A DNA stretch of 32,472 bases, from the NCBI GenBank assembly GCA_023129715.1, contig JAGMBO010000103.1:1-32472 (forward strand). The letters run 5' to 3'. The position numbers and the translations under genes are program-made. Below, one piece after another: positions 21,807-31,100 of this stretch. Below the pieces are notes generated by a model. It was not told where the DNA came from, ran no database searches, and saw only the letters and a list, made by a program, of their open reading frames with translations. Numbering within the stretch: the first letter of the stretch is position 1; each line of letters opens with the position of its first letter. Source of the stretch: Candidatus Eiseniibacteriota bacterium (GTDB lineage Bacteria > Eisenbacteria > RBG-16-71-46 > CAIMUX01 > WJJG01).

Positions 21807-24047
21807 CTAGAAGCGCAGCACGGCCTGGAGTTGAATGCGGCGTTCCTCCTCGAGGGCCTGCTCGGCCCTCTGGATCAGCCGGCCCAGGTTGCGGAAGTTG
21901 GTCTCCGTCAGCCCAGCATGGGCGCCCTCCGCGAAGAGGAACGCGTCGCGGCCGACATAGGCGTACTCATTGACAGGATCATCGATCACATAAGGAGCCA
22001 CCCCGTAACCGAGCGAGAGCTCCACGCCCTCGGCGGGGGCATAGGCCAACTCGACGAATGAACACCGGAACGTGTCGTGCAAGTCGAGCACTGGATCGTC
22101 GTAGCGAGCGAGGCGGGTGTCGATCGACAGGCGCCATTCGGTTCCGACGTCGGTTCCGAGCTGGAAGATCGATTCGAAGTATTTTGGCTTCCGGTCGAAC
22201 CCCTCCCCTCCAAGAGTCGCCCGATAGCGGAAGTCGGCGTCGCGACGCTCGTTGAGTACGACAGAGACCTCCGGACGCCAGAGCAGCGCATCCCGCCCAC
22301 CGAGCAGGGTCATCCGTTCGAAGGAAACCTCGTGCTCGCCGTTCTCCAGCCAGAAGTTGCGCGTATCGAACCAGAACTGCGTGTCCCAGGGGGCGTTCTC
22401 GTCATAGTCGAAGTCGTGGTACTCGAGGGAGACGCCTGCCTCCATGCGACGACCGGACAAGGGACAATGGAATGCGCGCGGACGGAACTCGCCGCGCCAG
22501 ATCGAGGCCCGGTTCTCGATCGTCACATCGGCCTTGGTGGCCAGGGGATCGAGGTCATGCTTCTGGTATTCCCATGAGGCGGACCACCGGGCGCCGAGCA
22601 GGCCCCGCTCCCAGTCGAGACCGAGCCAGGCGCGCCGGCTGCAGTCCAACTCGAGGTCGAGCGAGATCTCACCGATCTCCTCGCCGTCGGTCAGGCGCGT
22701 AATCGACCCGATCAGGGAATCGCCGACCGAGGTGCTGGTAAGTTCGGCGTCCGTGATCGTGCCCGAGAAGCTCTCGATCGCCACCCGGCCATAGAGATAC
22801 TCGGCCGTGATAGTGAACCCCTCGGCCGGCTCGAAGAGGAGATCGCCACCATAGGCTTGCATGCGTTCGAAGGATGAACCATATTCGTAGAGCTTGCCCC
22901 GACTGCGTGTCGTATCGGCGGGATCGACCTCGAATATCGTCAGGGCACCTGAGTTGAACCCGCGATTGAGACGGTACGAAACCCCAACGCGCCAATGCCT
23001 ACCCCGGAAGTCGAAGGGCCGCTTCAGGCGTAACCCAAGCACATCCATCGCGTTATCCGTATTGTTCCACATGTAGTGGAGGATCCGCCCCCGGGAGAAC
23101 CCGAGACTGTCTTCCCCCGTGATCAGCGTGTTCTCGGGAGTCACGATCAGATCGGCGTCGATCGATGGATGCTCGCTACCGCCGGTGGCGAAGTCGTCAC
23201 TGTAGAACACCTCGCCCTCGACACCATAGAACTGCTTGCGAATCCTAGCACCCACCGTTTCGTAACCGTATTGATGATGGTAGATCCCAACATCTCCGAC
23301 CAAATGGAGAGGATCATCCCAGGTTCCAATCGCCTCGTTGTCCCAGGCTTTGACGTTGATCGTCGGATTGTCTAGGGTCAATGAGCCGCGATCGAAGTTC
23401 AGACGCGTTTCATAGAATTCCACATTCTCCGCTTCGTTGCTGATGTTCGTCAGGATATGCGCCTGCAGGTCCTCGTTGATCCGGATCTGAAAATCGATGT
23501 CCACGTCCAGGCTTGGACGCTGTAGCTCGTAGCGCCCCTCGCGAGACTCCATCTTCTCGGAAATGTAAAGACCGATCGCCCGTCCACTGATCCACATTTT
23601 GGGACTCAATGCCGTATTCGACGTTGCCCGCATCTGCTGCAGAGTTCCCCCGGCCGCCACCGTAACGGCCGAGTTTCCATAATCCCCGACTGTCACCGGA
23701 TTATCCGGATCACCGATCCACTGACCGTCGACGATGAACTTGTACTCGTACTCGCCTGCTTCCAGCGCAACGGTCACCGACCAAGTATCGCCCGCACGTG
23801 TCATCTGCGCGGCGGTCGTCGACCAATCGTTGAAGCTTCCTGCCAAGTAGACCTGTCGGGCGGTAGCGTCGACATAGGTGAAGCGGATACCCTCTTCCGT
23901 CGCATCCGGGGGGGCGGCAGAAGCCATGGAGGCTCCCAGCAGGATCCCCATTCCGGCGGCCATCAAGAGATCGCCCCACCGGCGCAGAGGCCACCGGCCG
24001 GCGCCGTGGATCCGCCTATCGGACGGATGTCGCTGAGGCGTTTTCAT
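21807..24047 (-). CDS. Outer-membrane beta-barrel with N-terminal glycogen-binding (CBM48) domain
   Basis: This 746-residue protein has a signal peptide (LLMAAGMGILLGASMASA, cleavage near residue 44). A CBM48/E-set domain follows at about 50-131 (VYLAGSFNDWSTTAAQM ... YEYKFIVDGQWIGDP). The remaining ~600 residues alternate short amphipathic strands with aromatic girdles and charged turns, and end in aromatic Phe (QLQAVLRF), as outer-membrane barrels do. The combination suggests a pore or surface protein that binds alpha-glucan. The domain could lie in the periplasm or outside; topology cannot be read from sequence. The ATG shares a base with the stop of the upstream barrel gene (TGATG), with AGGGGA 7 bases upstream, so the two are translationally coupled. 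It is not related to SusC/TonB receptors: no plug domain or TonB box is visible. Confidence 0.85.
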   Translation of the reverse strand: MKTPQRHPSDRRIHGAGRWPLRRWGDLLMAAGMGILLGASMASAAPPDATEEGIRFTYVDATARQVYLAGSFNDWSTTAAQMTRAGDTWSVTVALEAGEYEYKFIVDGQWIGDPDNPVTVGDYGNSAVTVAAGGTLQQMRATSNTALSPKMWISGRAIGLYISEKMESREGRYELQRPSLDVDIDFQIRINEDLQAHILTNISNEAENVEFYETRLNFDRGSLTLDNPTINVKAWDNEAIGTWDDPLHLVGDVGIYHHQYGYETVGARIRKQFYGVEGEVFYSDDFATGGSEHPSIDADLIVTPENTLITGEDSLGFSRGRILHYMWNNTDNAMDVLGLRLKRPFDFRGRHWRVGVSYRLNRGFNSGALTIFEVDPADTTRSRGKLYEYGSSFERMQAYGGDLLFEPAEGFTITAEYLYGRVAIESFSGTITDAELTSTSVGDSLIGSITRLTDGEEIGEISLDLELDCSRRAWLGLDWERGLLGARWSASWEYQKHDLDPLATKADVTIENRASIWRGEFRPRAFHCPLSGRRMEAGVSLEYHDFDYDENAPWDTQFWFDTRNFWLENGEHEVSFERMTLLGGRDALLWRPEVSVVLNERRDADFRYRATLGGEGFDRKPKYFESIFQLGTDVGTEWRLSIDTRLARYDDPVLDLHDTFRCSFVELAYAPAEGVELSLGYGVAPYVIDDPVNEYAYVGRDAFLFAEGAHAGLTETNFRNLGRLIQRAEQALEEERRIQLQAVLRF

Positions 24048-25645
24048 CAGAACGTCCCCTTGATGATGAACTTGAGGAGGTCGCGATTGTCTTCGCTTCC
24101 TGCCAGGTCGCCGTCCTCCACGGGGTTTGGCGAATCCCCGATCCAGCTGGGACCATACTCCAGGAAGACCTCCATGTTGCCCTGCGGGCGATACTGGAGC
24201 TGCGCGAAGAGCCCCTTGCGGAGGCGTGCCGGGTCGTTGCCGAACGCGTAACGCCCGTAGAGCTTCAGCTTGTCGGTCAGGTTAAGCGTGCTTTCCAGCG
24301 ACGCCAGGTCTTTGCGTCGGGACGAGTTGAAATCCTTGAGCTTGACTTGAACTCGCATCCAGGCGAGCTGGCTCTCTACCTGGATTTCGAGGAAGAGATC
24401 GCGATTTACTTCGATGAGAACCTCCCTGGGATCCCACCGATTGCGATCCTTCCGATCCGAGTAGAAAACCTTAGAAGTGAAACCATTGACATATTCAGTA
24501 TAAACTTCTGCGTACACTTCTGTTGAATGTCGGCTCTGATACACGAGATTCTCCGAACTCGTGTAGTTGAGCGTGAGGGTAATTGCTCTCTGAGGAAGAA
24601 GGTACCAGGTGTTGATCCACACTCCCTGTTGATCACGCGATGCCTCACCAAGTCGGTTGGCGAAGTTCGGCCCGAAATACCAGAAGGTCGGCACTATGTT
24701 GTAGTAACCGAGTCTCGGCGTTCCCAAAGTGAGGGAGCGAATCTCTCCCTTCAGTGCACCATCTCGCGGCAGCCAGCGGTACAGGCGATGAAGGTTGAAG
24801 TCCTTCAACCTGAGGCCACTCTCTTCGTGATCAGGATTCTGGTGGGAGTACGTATCGGCGTACTCGAGGAAGATGTCAGTCATACCAATCGAGTAGCGCG
24901 CATCGACGGCAAGCACACCCAGATGGCGCGGCTCACCTTCCGGAAGTTCGACCAAGCGGTTGTACGTCATCCCCAGGCGTAGATGATTGCCGAAGAATTC
25001 CTTCCGCAATCGCGCGACATAGGCATCGTCCGTCCGGGCAGTCTCTCCCCCCTCACCAGGATTCCAGCTCTGACTACTGAAGTCGCTGGCAATACATGTC
25101 AGTTTCGCACCGCCAAGTCCCCAGATGTCTACGCGAACCCCCTGGGCGTTGCCGTTATCGGTAAGTTCCCCTGCCTCAACGACTCCAATGAGATGATTCT
25201 CTACCCAGAAACGGTCCTGGCGATGGAACAAGTAGGTGTCAGCGCCGGAGTTCCCACGATCCCAACGGTAGCGGAGGTGGCTCTCACGATACTGATAAAA
25301 CGGCCTCCGGCCGCTATTGTGGTCTTTGTTCCAGCCGGCTTCGAATTTGGCGAACACCTCTGTATTCGGATACGGCACTGAGAATAGGCGGAAGTGGTTT
25401 CCCAACCAGGTCTCAGGGTGATTCGAATCGTAATTCCATTCGTACTTGCGATCGTCCTCCCGGCGGATGTCGAGCATGAGTTGATACTCGCCTTCGAGCT
25501 TGGTCAATCCATAGGCGGCCGTCGGCTCAGTGAGAGTCAGCGCTATCACCCAGAACAGCAGTCCGGGCAAAGCCAGTTTTGCTAGCCCCCGGCGCACGAT
25601 GTCACCGAAAAGACGCGCCGGCCTCCTGCGTCTTCGTCCCGCCAT
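24047..25645 (-). CDS. Outer-membrane beta-barrel protein, family not recognised
   Basis: This 532-residue protein has an Arg-rich N-terminus (AGRRRRRPARLFG), a hydrophobic signal (LALPGLLFWVIALTLTEPTAAYG) and then only beta-strand-like sequence. Examples of the alternating aromatic strands are EGEYQLMLDIRRE, HFRLFSVPYPNTEVFAKFEAGW, TDIFLEYADTYSH, MEVFLEYGPSW and the ending KFIIKGTF with C-terminal Phe. It is probably a barrel that partners the CBM48 barrel, since their genes are coupled by a TGATG overlap. Both may form pores, or this one may be an assembly partner. I do not recognise a named family. The start at 25645 is 4 bases after the stop of the PorV-like gene; the frame is open further upstream but overlaps that gene. 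The ribosome site is weak. Confidence 0.75.
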   Translation of the reverse strand: MAGRRRRRPARLFGDIVRRGLAKLALPGLLFWVIALTLTEPTAAYGLTKLEGEYQLMLDIRREDDRKYEWNYDSNHPETWLGNHFRLFSVPYPNTEVFAKFEAGWNKDHNSGRRPFYQYRESHLRYRWDRGNSGADTYLFHRQDRFWVENHLIGVVEAGELTDNGNAQGVRVDIWGLGGAKLTCIASDFSSQSWNPGEGGETARTDDAYVARLRKEFFGNHLRLGMTYNRLVELPEGEPRHLGVLAVDARYSIGMTDIFLEYADTYSHQNPDHEESGLRLKDFNLHRLYRWLPRDGALKGEIRSLTLGTPRLGYYNIVPTFWYFGPNFANRLGEASRDQQGVWINTWYLLPQRAITLTLNYTSSENLVYQSRHSTEVYAEVYTEYVNGFTSKVFYSDRKDRNRWDPREVLIEVNRDLFLEIQVESQLAWMRVQVKLKDFNSSRRKDLASLESTLNLTDKLKLYGRYAFGNDPARLRKGLFAQLQYRPQGNMEVFLEYGPSWIGDSPNPVEDGDLAGSEDNRDLLKFIIKGTF

Positions 25646-25649
25646 CGCC

Positions 25650-26591
25650 CTACCACCGCCTCTTCCCAAATGGCACTCGCAAAGAAACCTCATAGGAAGC
25701 GCCCAGGTCGTCGTGCGTAATGAAGGCAACATCCACAAGATAGTGTCTGGTCCGTAATCCGGCGCCTCCGGAGAACTGTCCTGCCGAGAACCCCGTACGC
25801 AGCCCGAAGACTTCAAAGAACCAGACTTCCGTCCCGGCATGCAGTGCCCAGTCACCCCGGAAGTCCCGATCCGCCGAGAGCGCAAACAGCGCCGCCGGCT
25901 TCCACTGGTATGCCAGGCCGAAATCATGAGTCCGTCGAATCTGCGTACCGCCACCACCGTCCACGAACTCGAAGCTCGGCTGATTCACGTTTCGGACGAC
26001 ATAACTCCACGCCATCTTCCGCGTTGGATTGACAAGAACTCCAATGTCACCAGTGAGATGGTATTCCCGGCCATAGTCCTGCTCTGCACGGGCAACATAA
26101 CCTACATGTGCCAGCTTGAGAGCTCCCCCGATCGCCACCGCGAAAGAACTTCCCGGGGGCAGCAGGTCCCGGGCAATGCCTAACGACACCATGTCCTCTC
26201 CGACAACATCTGCAACGCCAGTATGGTGCCAGCCGAGGCCGAGAGAAAACGCATCGCGCGGAACGGCCAAGGCGACGTAGTTCTCCTGAAGATTCTCGAT
26301 CAGAAAAGGCTTGGTGTACATGAAGAGTACCTCGGACCGGGGCAGGGTGACCAAGGCAGCAGGATTCCAGTGTGTGGCCGAGGCATCACTTGCGATTGCA
26401 GAATAGGCTTTCCCCAGTGCCGTGCTCCGTGCACCGGCCTGAGAGCGCTCGAAGTAGGCAAACGCTGGCGACACCAATCCACGAATGCCCAGAACGCACA
26501 TCAGTGCAATGGCAATACCACAACGGTTCCAGAACCCGTGCGGAACCAGTGCTACCCTCACCGAGCGTGATTCCCGCAGGTTCTCTCCCAT
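25650..26591 (-). CDS. PorV/PorQ-like outer-membrane protein
   Basis: This 313-residue protein has an exported N-terminus (IAIALMCVLGIRGLVSPAFA) followed by ERSQAGARSTALGKAYSAIASDASATHWNPAAL. This is the signature of the PorV/PorQ (UPF0164) family, FadL-like barrels that in Bacteroidetes work with type IX secretion. The remainder is regular barrel sequence (FSLGLGWHHTG, SFAVAIGGALKLAHVGY, HDFGLAYQWKPAALFALSAD, ASYEVSLRVPFGKRRW). In FCB candidate phyla these proteins are abundant and may shuttle FlgD-tailed proteins, such as its neighbour at 26612-27898, to the surface. The start at 26591 has AAGGA about 9 bases upstream. The gene lies 20 bases after the FlgD-tailed gene. Family confidence is good; the secretion role is inferred. 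Confidence 0.82.
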   Translation of the reverse strand: MGENLRESRSVRVALVPHGFWNRCGIAIALMCVLGIRGLVSPAFAYFERSQAGARSTALGKAYSAIASDASATHWNPAALVTLPRSEVLFMYTKPFLIENLQENYVALAVPRDAFSLGLGWHHTGVADVVGEDMVSLGIARDLLPPGSSFAVAIGGALKLAHVGYVARAEQDYGREYHLTGDIGVLVNPTRKMAWSYVVRNVNQPSFEFVDGGGGTQIRRTHDFGLAYQWKPAALFALSADRDFRGDWALHAGTEVWFFEVFGLRTGFSAGQFSGGAGLRTRHYLVDVAFITHDDLGASYEVSLRVPFGKRRW

Positions 26592-26611
26592 CTTGCCATT
26601 CCTTCGTCGCA

Positions 26612-27898
26612 CTAGCGTACCACCGAAAACGCCCGTGAATAGCGATCGAGATTCGGCCCAGAGACAACGCTCAGAATGTAGATGCCTCCTGGGACCATCC
26701 GCCCGCGCATGTCGCGCCCGTCCCACTGATCCTCTTCCCAGCGTCGGCCCGACAGAATCTCAAGCACATTCCGCATTTGGTCACGGTAGAGTACGCAAAC
26801 CAGATTCCCCAAGCTATCATAGATGCGGGCAGTCAACTTGACCGTACGGAAATCCTGGCTCGCCGAGATCTTGGGGCCCATGTTCAGAGCGAACCGCAGC
26901 GGTATGCTTTCTTCAGGAGAGACAACCGGAGAATCGAAAACGAGGTCCTCGAATTCAAAGACAATCCCCTTGATCGGTGGCCGTCGCTTGAAACCTAATC
27001 GCGCCCGGGGCTTGATGCCGAAGTCGGGCACGTGGTCGACCGCGTCCCCCCCATCGAGCGGCAGGATCACGAAATTGTCGATCAACACTTGCTCCGAACC
27101 CTCAACCACGTGACCGCTGAAGTTATCGGGCGCAGAATCTGGCCCTCCGGTCCCGTCATCGCCACCGGTGATCACCGCGGCGAATCGCAGCGTATCCATG
27201 CCTTCGGGAACTCCCCAGACATCCGCGCGTAGCGTCTCGCTGGCCACTTGTTCAGATTGTTCGAAGAAAAGGATCCCCCAGGGGATGGCTGCTTCCATCG
27301 CGCGCCGCGAGGCTGTCTGCCGGAAGGTGGCCACAGCGCTGAACTGATCGGACCCGATCTGTTCCAAGACTGGATCTCGATTGGTGGCATAACGCCAAAG
27401 CTGGGGAAGTGAGTTCCCATCCCAGGTCGCCAGGAAGAGGTCGGGGGTGAAATCGCTACTGAAAACGAAATTCCTTCTCCAAGAAGTTAGCTCGGTCATG
27501 CCCCCCATACCGTCATCAGCGCTCGAAGTGGGACTCCAGTTAGTGACATCGAAGAACAAGATCACATTGTTGCCGTGGTCGCCGTCTCCGATGTAGCCAT
27601 CCAAGGCGACATAGAGAAAGTCCTTGTCCCAGGTGATCTTGATCTGATTGACGTCGTTGAACGGGCCCCACTTGGAATCCTGGGTGGACTCCTCGAGCAG
27701 GGCACGCTCTTCATTGAGGAAGAAGACGGCTTCACTATCGGCGAAGTCGGCCGAGAAACCGTCGATTTGGATGCGGTTGGAGAGATCCAGATCGGTCGCG
27801 CCGAATGCCGGTAGACCGAGGCTGCCGGCTAAGATGAGCAGGCCCAGCAGCAGGCCCCCGGCGCGTAGCTTCCTCATCCCTGATCCCGCCTCTCCCAT
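26612..27898 (-). CDS. Secreted protein with CBM9/DOMON-like domain and FlgD-like C-terminus
   Basis: This 428-residue protein, first gene of the six-gene envelope operon, has a signal peptide (RKLRAGGLLLGLLILAGSLGLPAFG). The body (IQIDGFSADFADSEAVFF ... NQIKITWDKDFLYVALDGYIG ... NVILFFDV) resembles CBM9/glucodextranase-type carbohydrate-binding sandwiches. The C-terminus (TARIYDSLGNLVCVL ... WDGRDMRGRMVPGGIYILSVV) is a FlgD/Ig-like tail that probably anchors or sorts the protein. Both domain types also occur in the protein at 14385-16409. The ATG at 27898 is chosen because GGAGG lies exactly 7 bases upstream; the frame is open to 27958, and a shorter start at 27877 is also possible. The promoter upstream is good. 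No catalytic residues were identified, so a binding role is inferred. Confidence 0.8.
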   Translation of the reverse strand: MGEAGSGMRKLRAGGLLLGLLILAGSLGLPAFGATDLDLSNRIQIDGFSADFADSEAVFFLNEERALLEESTQDSKWGPFNDVNQIKITWDKDFLYVALDGYIGDGDHGNNVILFFDVTNWSPTSSADDGMGGMTELTSWRRNFVFSSDFTPDLFLATWDGNSLPQLWRYATNRDPVLEQIGSDQFSAVATFRQTASRRAMEAAIPWGILFFEQSEQVASETLRADVWGVPEGMDTLRFAAVITGGDDGTGGPDSAPDNFSGHVVEGSEQVLIDNFVILPLDGGDAVDHVPDFGIKPRARLGFKRRPPIKGIVFEFEDLVFDSPVVSPEESIPLRFALNMGPKISASQDFRTVKLTARIYDSLGNLVCVLYRDQMRNVLEILSGRRWEEDQWDGRDMRGRMVPGGIYILSVVSGPNLDRYSRAFSVVR

Positions 27899-28167
27899 TC
27901 CTGCGCCTCCAGGACCGCCGACCAATCCCACCTTGCGGCTTCCGTGGCACGGGAGCATGCGGGTACTATAGGGGCCGCATCAGGCCATCGCAAGCCTGAC
28001 CGTCACGAGAGCACCAGAAGGAGGGGCTCGGCCGCGGGGCTGCTGGTGCTGGTAGCGACATGAGGGTCTAGCGCGGGGTTCTCGAGCCCCACGGCGCCGC
28101 ATGCCCAAGATGCACGCAGGGAGACCTCCCGGCGGTCTGCCGGGGCAAAGGGAAGGAGAACGTCAAG
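27899..28167. promoter_or_regulatory. Divergent control region between envelope operon and GH13 gene
   Basis: These 269 bases carry the minus-strand promoter listed separately. They also hold an inverted repeat AGCACCAG (28010-28017) with CTGGTGCT (28043-28050), and a short hairpin gggagacctccc just before the GH13 ribosome site. A shared regulator for the two divergent units is plausible. No clear plus-strand -35/-10 pair was found. Confidence 0.6.
27965..27993 (-). promoter_or_regulatory. Sigma-70-like promoter of the six-gene envelope operon
   Basis: On the minus strand TTGCGA (27993-27988; four of six match TTGACA) is followed after exactly 17 bases by TATAGT (27970-27965; five of six match TATAAT). 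It lies about 65 bases before the first ATG of the operon, a normal leader length. Confidence 0.7.
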
Positions 28168-31100
28168 ATGCAATCCTTCGATATCGCACGACGGAGCTGG
28201 GGCCTCACCTCCACGAAGCCGCCCCGCGGGAGAGCCGCCCGTGGAGCGACATCGATCTCGGCGGGTCTCCTGACCGTGGCGCTCGTCGCCTGGGTGCTGA
28301 CGCCGGCCAGCCCCGCCCATGCGGATGAGGTCACCTTCATCTTCGAACCCCCTCAGACTGCGAGCAGCGTCTTCCTGGCCGGAAGTTTCAACGGTTGGTC
28401 TTCCACCCAAGACCGGATGAGCGATGCAGACGGCGACGGGGTCTACGAACTCACCCTCGATCTCGCCCCGGGACGCTATGAATACAAGTTCGTCGCCGAC
28501 GGCAACTGGCAGACCGACGAGTCGGCCCAAGAGTTCTCCGACGACGGGTTCGGCGGACGCAACGCCATCGTCTGGGCCGGCGAGAAGCCGGCCGATGCCG
28601 CGCCGCCACCGATCACCCAACCCACCAGCACCGCGACGGGGGCGGGTGTGGCGGTGACCTTCTCCCATCGCCCGAGCGGATCGCCGCAGAATATCTACCT
28701 TGCCGGCACCTTCAATGCTTGGGCGGCCGATCGCGATCGGATGACCGATGCTGACGGCGACGGTACGTTCGAGTTGACGCTCGAGCTGGCTCCCGGACGC
28801 TACGAGTACAAGTTCGTCGTCGACGGTAACTGGACCACGGACATGAAGGCGGGCGCCTTCGGGCCCGACGGCTTCGGTGGCCAGAACTCGGTCGTCGTGG
28901 TCGGGGAAGGCGGCGTGATCCCCGCCGCGGGCGCTGGAGCTGGAGCCGCAGCCGGAGCCGAGGAACCCGAGGGGCCGCCGGCCGAGGGCCTCTTCCAGGT
29001 AACCTTCTCCCACCGGCCGGGAGCCACCCCGGGAAATATCGTGCTCGCCGGAACGTTTAACGACTGGTCGACGACCGCAACACCGATGAGCGACGCGAAT
29101 GGAGACGGCACCTACGAGACCACTTTGATTCTGCCGGGCGGCACATATCAGTACAAGTTCGTCATCGACGGCAACTGGACACCCGATCCGCAGGCGACCC
29201 GCACAGCGGATGACGGCTTCGGCGGACAGAACTCGGTCATCCGGGTCGACGGACGCTTCGACAAGATCGATCTCGCCGTCGGCGACGGGAAGATCTCGAC
29301 GAAGGGCATCGTCCACTCCCAGACGATTGCCGAGCGCAACATGCTCTCCGATTCGGAAGTCGTCTTCCGCACGCGCGCCTACCGCGGCGACATCGAGGCG
29401 CTCGAACTCGCCTGGAGCTCCAATGGCGACTGGACGCGCATCCCGATGCACAGCCTCACTCACGATGCGGCCTTCGACTACTACGAAGGACGCATCACGG
29501 CCGACGGCCCGCTGCCGGCCCTCGAGTACGCCTTCATCTACCAGGATGGTGATCGCGAGCTATGGTTGACCCCTGCGGGGTTCGGAGAGCCGGGCGGCGC
29601 GGTCCGTGGATTCGAGCTCGATCCCGCCACTGTCGAGCGCATCCACGCGCCGGAATGGGTCCGTGACGGGATTTTCTACCAGATCTTCCCCGAGCGCTTC
29701 GCCAACGGAGAGAGGTCGAACGATCCCGACTTCAAGGAGTGGTACTACGAAGGTCACACGCGGCTGCCGCGCGTGGGAACATTCGATGGAGAGTACTACC
29801 ATCTGATCAAGGACTGGTACGACGTGGCGGGCCTGAGCAAGAGCCCCTACCGCTCCGACGGCAAGCCCGATTGGTTTTCCTTCTACGGCGGCGACATCCA
29901 GGGGGTGATGGAGAATCTCCCCTATCTACGCGACCTCGGAATCACGATCATCTACTTCAATCCGATCTTCGCGGCCCGCTCGAGCCACAAGTATGACGCG
30001 GCCGACTACCGCAAGGTCGACCCGCACTTCGGCGGCAACGAGGTCTTCACCCGCTTTGTCGAGCGCGCCCACGAGGAAGGCATCCGGATCGTTGTCGACG
30101 TCGTCTTCAATCACTGCGGCGACACCCACTGGGCGTTCCAGGACTGTGTCAAAAACGGGCCCGACTCGGAGTACTGGCATTGGTTCGAGTGGAAGCGCTG
30201 GCCGCTGCCCGACCCCACCCCACCCGACTACAAACCTGATCAGTACTATGCCTGCTGGTGGGGCTTCGGCAGCCTGCCCGACTTCAACCTCGATCTTTCC
30301 CGTCCCAACCCGGACGAGAATGCAATTCGTGACATCGCCCAGGCACAGCCGAACATGGATGTCGTCGACTATCTGCTTGAGACGACCCGCTTCTGGCTCG
30401 AGACTTTCGATGTCGACGGGTTCCGACTCGATGTGCCCAACGAGTGTCCTCCCTGGTTCTGGAAGCTCTTCGTCGAGGAGGTGCGCAAGACCAAGCCCGA
30501 CGCCTACATCGTCGCCGAGCTGTGGGGCGACGCCTCGGCGGAGATCGGGCCTGAGATGTACGACGCTACGATGAACTACCGCTACTTCCGCGACCCGGTC
30601 CTCGAGTGGATCGCGCGTGGCCAAGGCACGGCGCACGACTTCGACCTCGCCTTGGCGCCCGGGCGCTCGGTCTACGCGCCGCAGTCCCAGCAGGTGATGA
30701 TGAACCTGATGGGCAGCCATGACACCGAGCGGGTCCTGACGGTCGCCGCGGGAGACACTCGGCGCCTCAAGCTGGCCGCCCTCTTCCAGATGACCTATGT
30801 CGGCACGCCTCACATCTACTACGGAGACGAGATCGCCATGGCGGGAGGCGGAGACCCGGATTGCCGGCGGCCCTTCTACTGGAAGTGGGAGAAGGAGGAT
30901 CCGCGCCGGGACGTCCACGACCACTACCGCAAGCTGATTGCCCTGCGCCAGGAACTGCCGGCACTGCGCCGGGGCGCCTTCCAGACCCTGCTCGCCCAGG
31001 GCCAGATCTATGCCTATCTACGCACATACCGGGACGAGCCGGTCCTGGTGGTCATGAACAACTCCGCCCGGGCGGTCGAGACCGAGATCTCCTTGGCCGA

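Noticed and set aside
21807-25645. SusC/TonB-dependent receptor and SusD pair
   Set aside because: No TonB box, plug domain or SusD-like helical repeat is visible; both proteins look like simple barrels.
28003-29463. Long minus-strand open frame opposite the GH13 gene
   Set aside because: It is antisense to the well-supported GH13 enzyme, has Arg/Val/Gly-rich low-similarity sequence and no ribosome site; a GC-rich shadow frame.
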